Shown here one piece after another: positions 54,628 through 64,000 of a stretch of 64,000 bases of DNA. The stretch is from Aptenodytes patagonicus (Eukaryota; Chordata; Aves; Sphenisciformes; Spheniscidae). The position numbers were made by a program, and so were the translations under genes. How positions within the stretch are numbered: the stretch's first letter is position 1; each line of letters opens with the position of its first letter. The notes beneath the pieces were generated by a model. The model had not been told where the DNA came from and made no database searches. It worked only from the letters and a program-made list of their open reading frames with translations. Location: the NCBI RefSeq assembly GCF_965638725.1, contig NC_134973.1, forward strand, positions 6,196,491-6,260,490. The letters run 5' to 3'.

Positions 54628-55010
54628 TGTATGGTGGGCTATGGGGAGAGCACGTGGCTGGCCGAGGCACCCTGGCACTGGGTCCCCAGTCCCTGTCAGT
54701 GCTTGCTGCTCTGTGGGTAACACCTGACCCAAGGAAAACTGTCCTGGGGTGACTGGGATACAGGGATGGGACTCGGTCAGTCTGATTTGATTCCCCCCCA
54801 CCTCCAGCTGCTGCCACCCCTCTTCTGGAGGGCTCGGGGATGAACTGTGATTGGGAAACTGACTCTGCAGGTGGAGGAGTGGAGCTGGGAGTCCCAGGCA
54901 GCCATGCAAGGCAGGATGATAGGTGTGCTTGCAACTGATGCATGAGCGGGGCGAGTCCAAGTGGCAGGTCTTCTGCTGGGGACAGGTTCCTGCCAGGCAT
55001 GGCGGGGTTG
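54628..55010 (+). repeat. Segmental duplicate copy B (CpG-depleted)
   Basis: Counterpart of copy A at 50,787-51,175. Most copy A CpG sites appear here as TpG or CpA, the pattern left by methylation-driven decay. It ends about 350 bp before the GNA11 CpG island. Confidence 0.8.
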
Positions 55011-55323
55011 CTCAGAAAGATAAAACTCCACTGGCAGTGAAAGGATGAACACGTGGCTCTGGCTTGGACGGGATGCATCAGGCTGCTGGTTGGGGTACCC
55101 GTTACAGGGCAACAGGGACCTAGTAAGAAACAATGGGAAAACCAGGGTTAAAGACAGCTTTGAGACCCCCGTCTGGAGAGATGCAGAGCGAGGGAGGACT
55201 CAGAGGTGGCATCCAGAGAGCTTAGCCAACAGGCTCTGCCCCCATCTGGCTCAGCTCTGTCGAGACATAGTCAGGAGATGGCAGCAGCCAGAGCCTGGGA
55301 GTGCTGGCCTGGCACTTCGGTGC

Positions 55324-55343
55324 TTTTTTTTTTTTTTTTTTTT
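55324..55343 (+). repeat. Poly-T run (20 nt)
   Basis: Twenty consecutive T residues at the upstream edge of the GNA11 CpG island. Confidence 0.9.
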
Positions 55344-55743
55344 CTCCTCTGCATCGAGGTCTGCCGCAGCCGTGGGTGGCAGACGGAGGCCAGGCCGGCT
55401 GGGTCTGCGGGGCCTACAGCTGAGGTGGGCTTTCACCCGTGCAAGGCCAGGCCTGGCTGGCCCCGCCGAGGCGGCGCAGGGCACCTCCGGATGGCGAGTG
55501 GGCCCCGAGAAGTGCGGGAAGTGCCGCAACGCCCAGGGCCGCGGGCCCGCCCTGCGCCGCCGTCCTAGCGGCCGCCGCGCCCCTAACGGCCCAGCGGGAC
55601 CAGGCCGCGAGCCCGCGGCGAGCGGGAGGGTGGCGCGGCGCCAGCTCCGCGACGAGGCCTCGTCGCGACAAGGCCCTCGGCCCGCCGTGCTGGCCGCCCC
55701 CTCGCCCCGGTCCGCCCCACGCTGGGCGCCCCAGTCCGCCACC

Positions 55744-55761
55744 GTCCCACAATGCCCGGCG
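55744..55761 (+). promoter_or_regulatory. GNA11: ZNF143/Staf-type site in GNA11 promoter
   Basis: GTCCCACAATGCCCGGCG agrees at 16 of 18 positions with the Staf consensus YWCCCRNMATSCMYYRCR as I remember it. Such sites are frequent close to start sites of TATA-less promoters. Confidence 0.5.
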
Positions 55762-56051
55762 GCTCCGCCCCACTGTGAGAACGCGCCTCCGAGCGCCTTC
55801 CCCCCTCGACCGGCCAACCAAACTTGCGCTCCGGTTGGCCGTGGCGCCCCGCCCCGCCGGTCCGGCCCCGCCCCGCCGCGCGCCGCGCTCTCCTACTGGC
55901 GCCGGCGGCTGTCAGTCGGCGCTTGTTTTCGACGGCAGCGGGTTGGGTTGCGCCGGCTCGTCGCTGGCTCGGCGGGGCTGTGTGAGGAGGGAGCGGCGGG
56001 CGGCGCAGCCGGGCGAGGGCAGCGCGCTGAGGGGGGCGGCGGCGGCGCTAG

Positions 56052-63952
<7,901 letters not shown>

Positions 63953-64000
63953 TGAAGGTGTATTCATGTTACAGCTGAACTAAGAGAGGAGTGATATGGT

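Noticed and set aside
39100-55200. Hidden protein-coding gene in the 16-kb TLE5-GNA11 interval
   Set aside because: All open frames there are short or in CpG-rich or low-complexity DNA. None has family motifs or paired splice sites, although a non-coding transcript cannot be excluded.

Overview
The window is vertebrate nuclear DNA. Its genes are spliced, it has several CpG islands and AATAAA signals, and its introns are GC-rich. It carries a conserved amniote synteny block: TLE2 (minus), TLE5/AES (minus) and GNA11 (plus). Human 19p13.3 has the same order and orientations (recalled, not searched). The compact genes (TLE2 coding span about 18 kb), high GC, lack of recognisable young transposons and A-rich simple sequence with scattered C suggest a bird microchromosome. 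A crocodilian or turtle cannot be excluded from sequence alone.

Layout. 1-600: DNA downstream of TLE2, no gene seen. 600-19,443: TLE2, all 20 coding exons on the minus strand, encoding 742 residues, with its CpG-island promoter at about 19.2-21.95 kb. 22-28.6 kb: intergenic. 28.65-38.52 kb: TLE5, all seven coding exons on the minus strand, encoding 197 residues, with its CpG island at about 37.95-39.1 kb. 39.1-55.2 kb: intergenic, containing an orphan CpG island at about 50.9-51.45 kb and a CpG-poor duplicate of its left part at about 54.63-55.01 kb. 55.35-56.6 kb: GNA11 CpG island and exon 1. 56.4 kb to the end: GNA11 introns 1-3 and exons 2-4. The gene leaves the window after codon 201 plus two bases, so the exons for the GTPase core with Gln209 and the receptor-binding C-terminus are missing.

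How the genes relate. TLE2 is a full-length Groucho co-repressor (Q, GP, CcN, SP and WD40 regions). TLE5 is the short paralogue with only Q and GP regions, which can join Groucho tetramers and modulate them. The two are tandem head-to-tail paralogues whose Q-domain exons have identical sizes (98, 64, 45, 63, 75 nt). GNA11 encodes the G alpha-11 subunit that couples receptors to phospholipase C beta; it is a syntenic neighbour with no direct functional link.

I found no undescribed multi-gene system. The best leads are the duplicated CpG-island segment between TLE5 and GNA11, a 17-nt TLE2 microexon, tandem CAG acceptors at the same junction in both TLE paralogues, a GGAAG repeat just upstream of the GNA11 start codon, and several clusters of regulatory motifs. 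All exon coordinates come from reading splice sites and family homology by eye.
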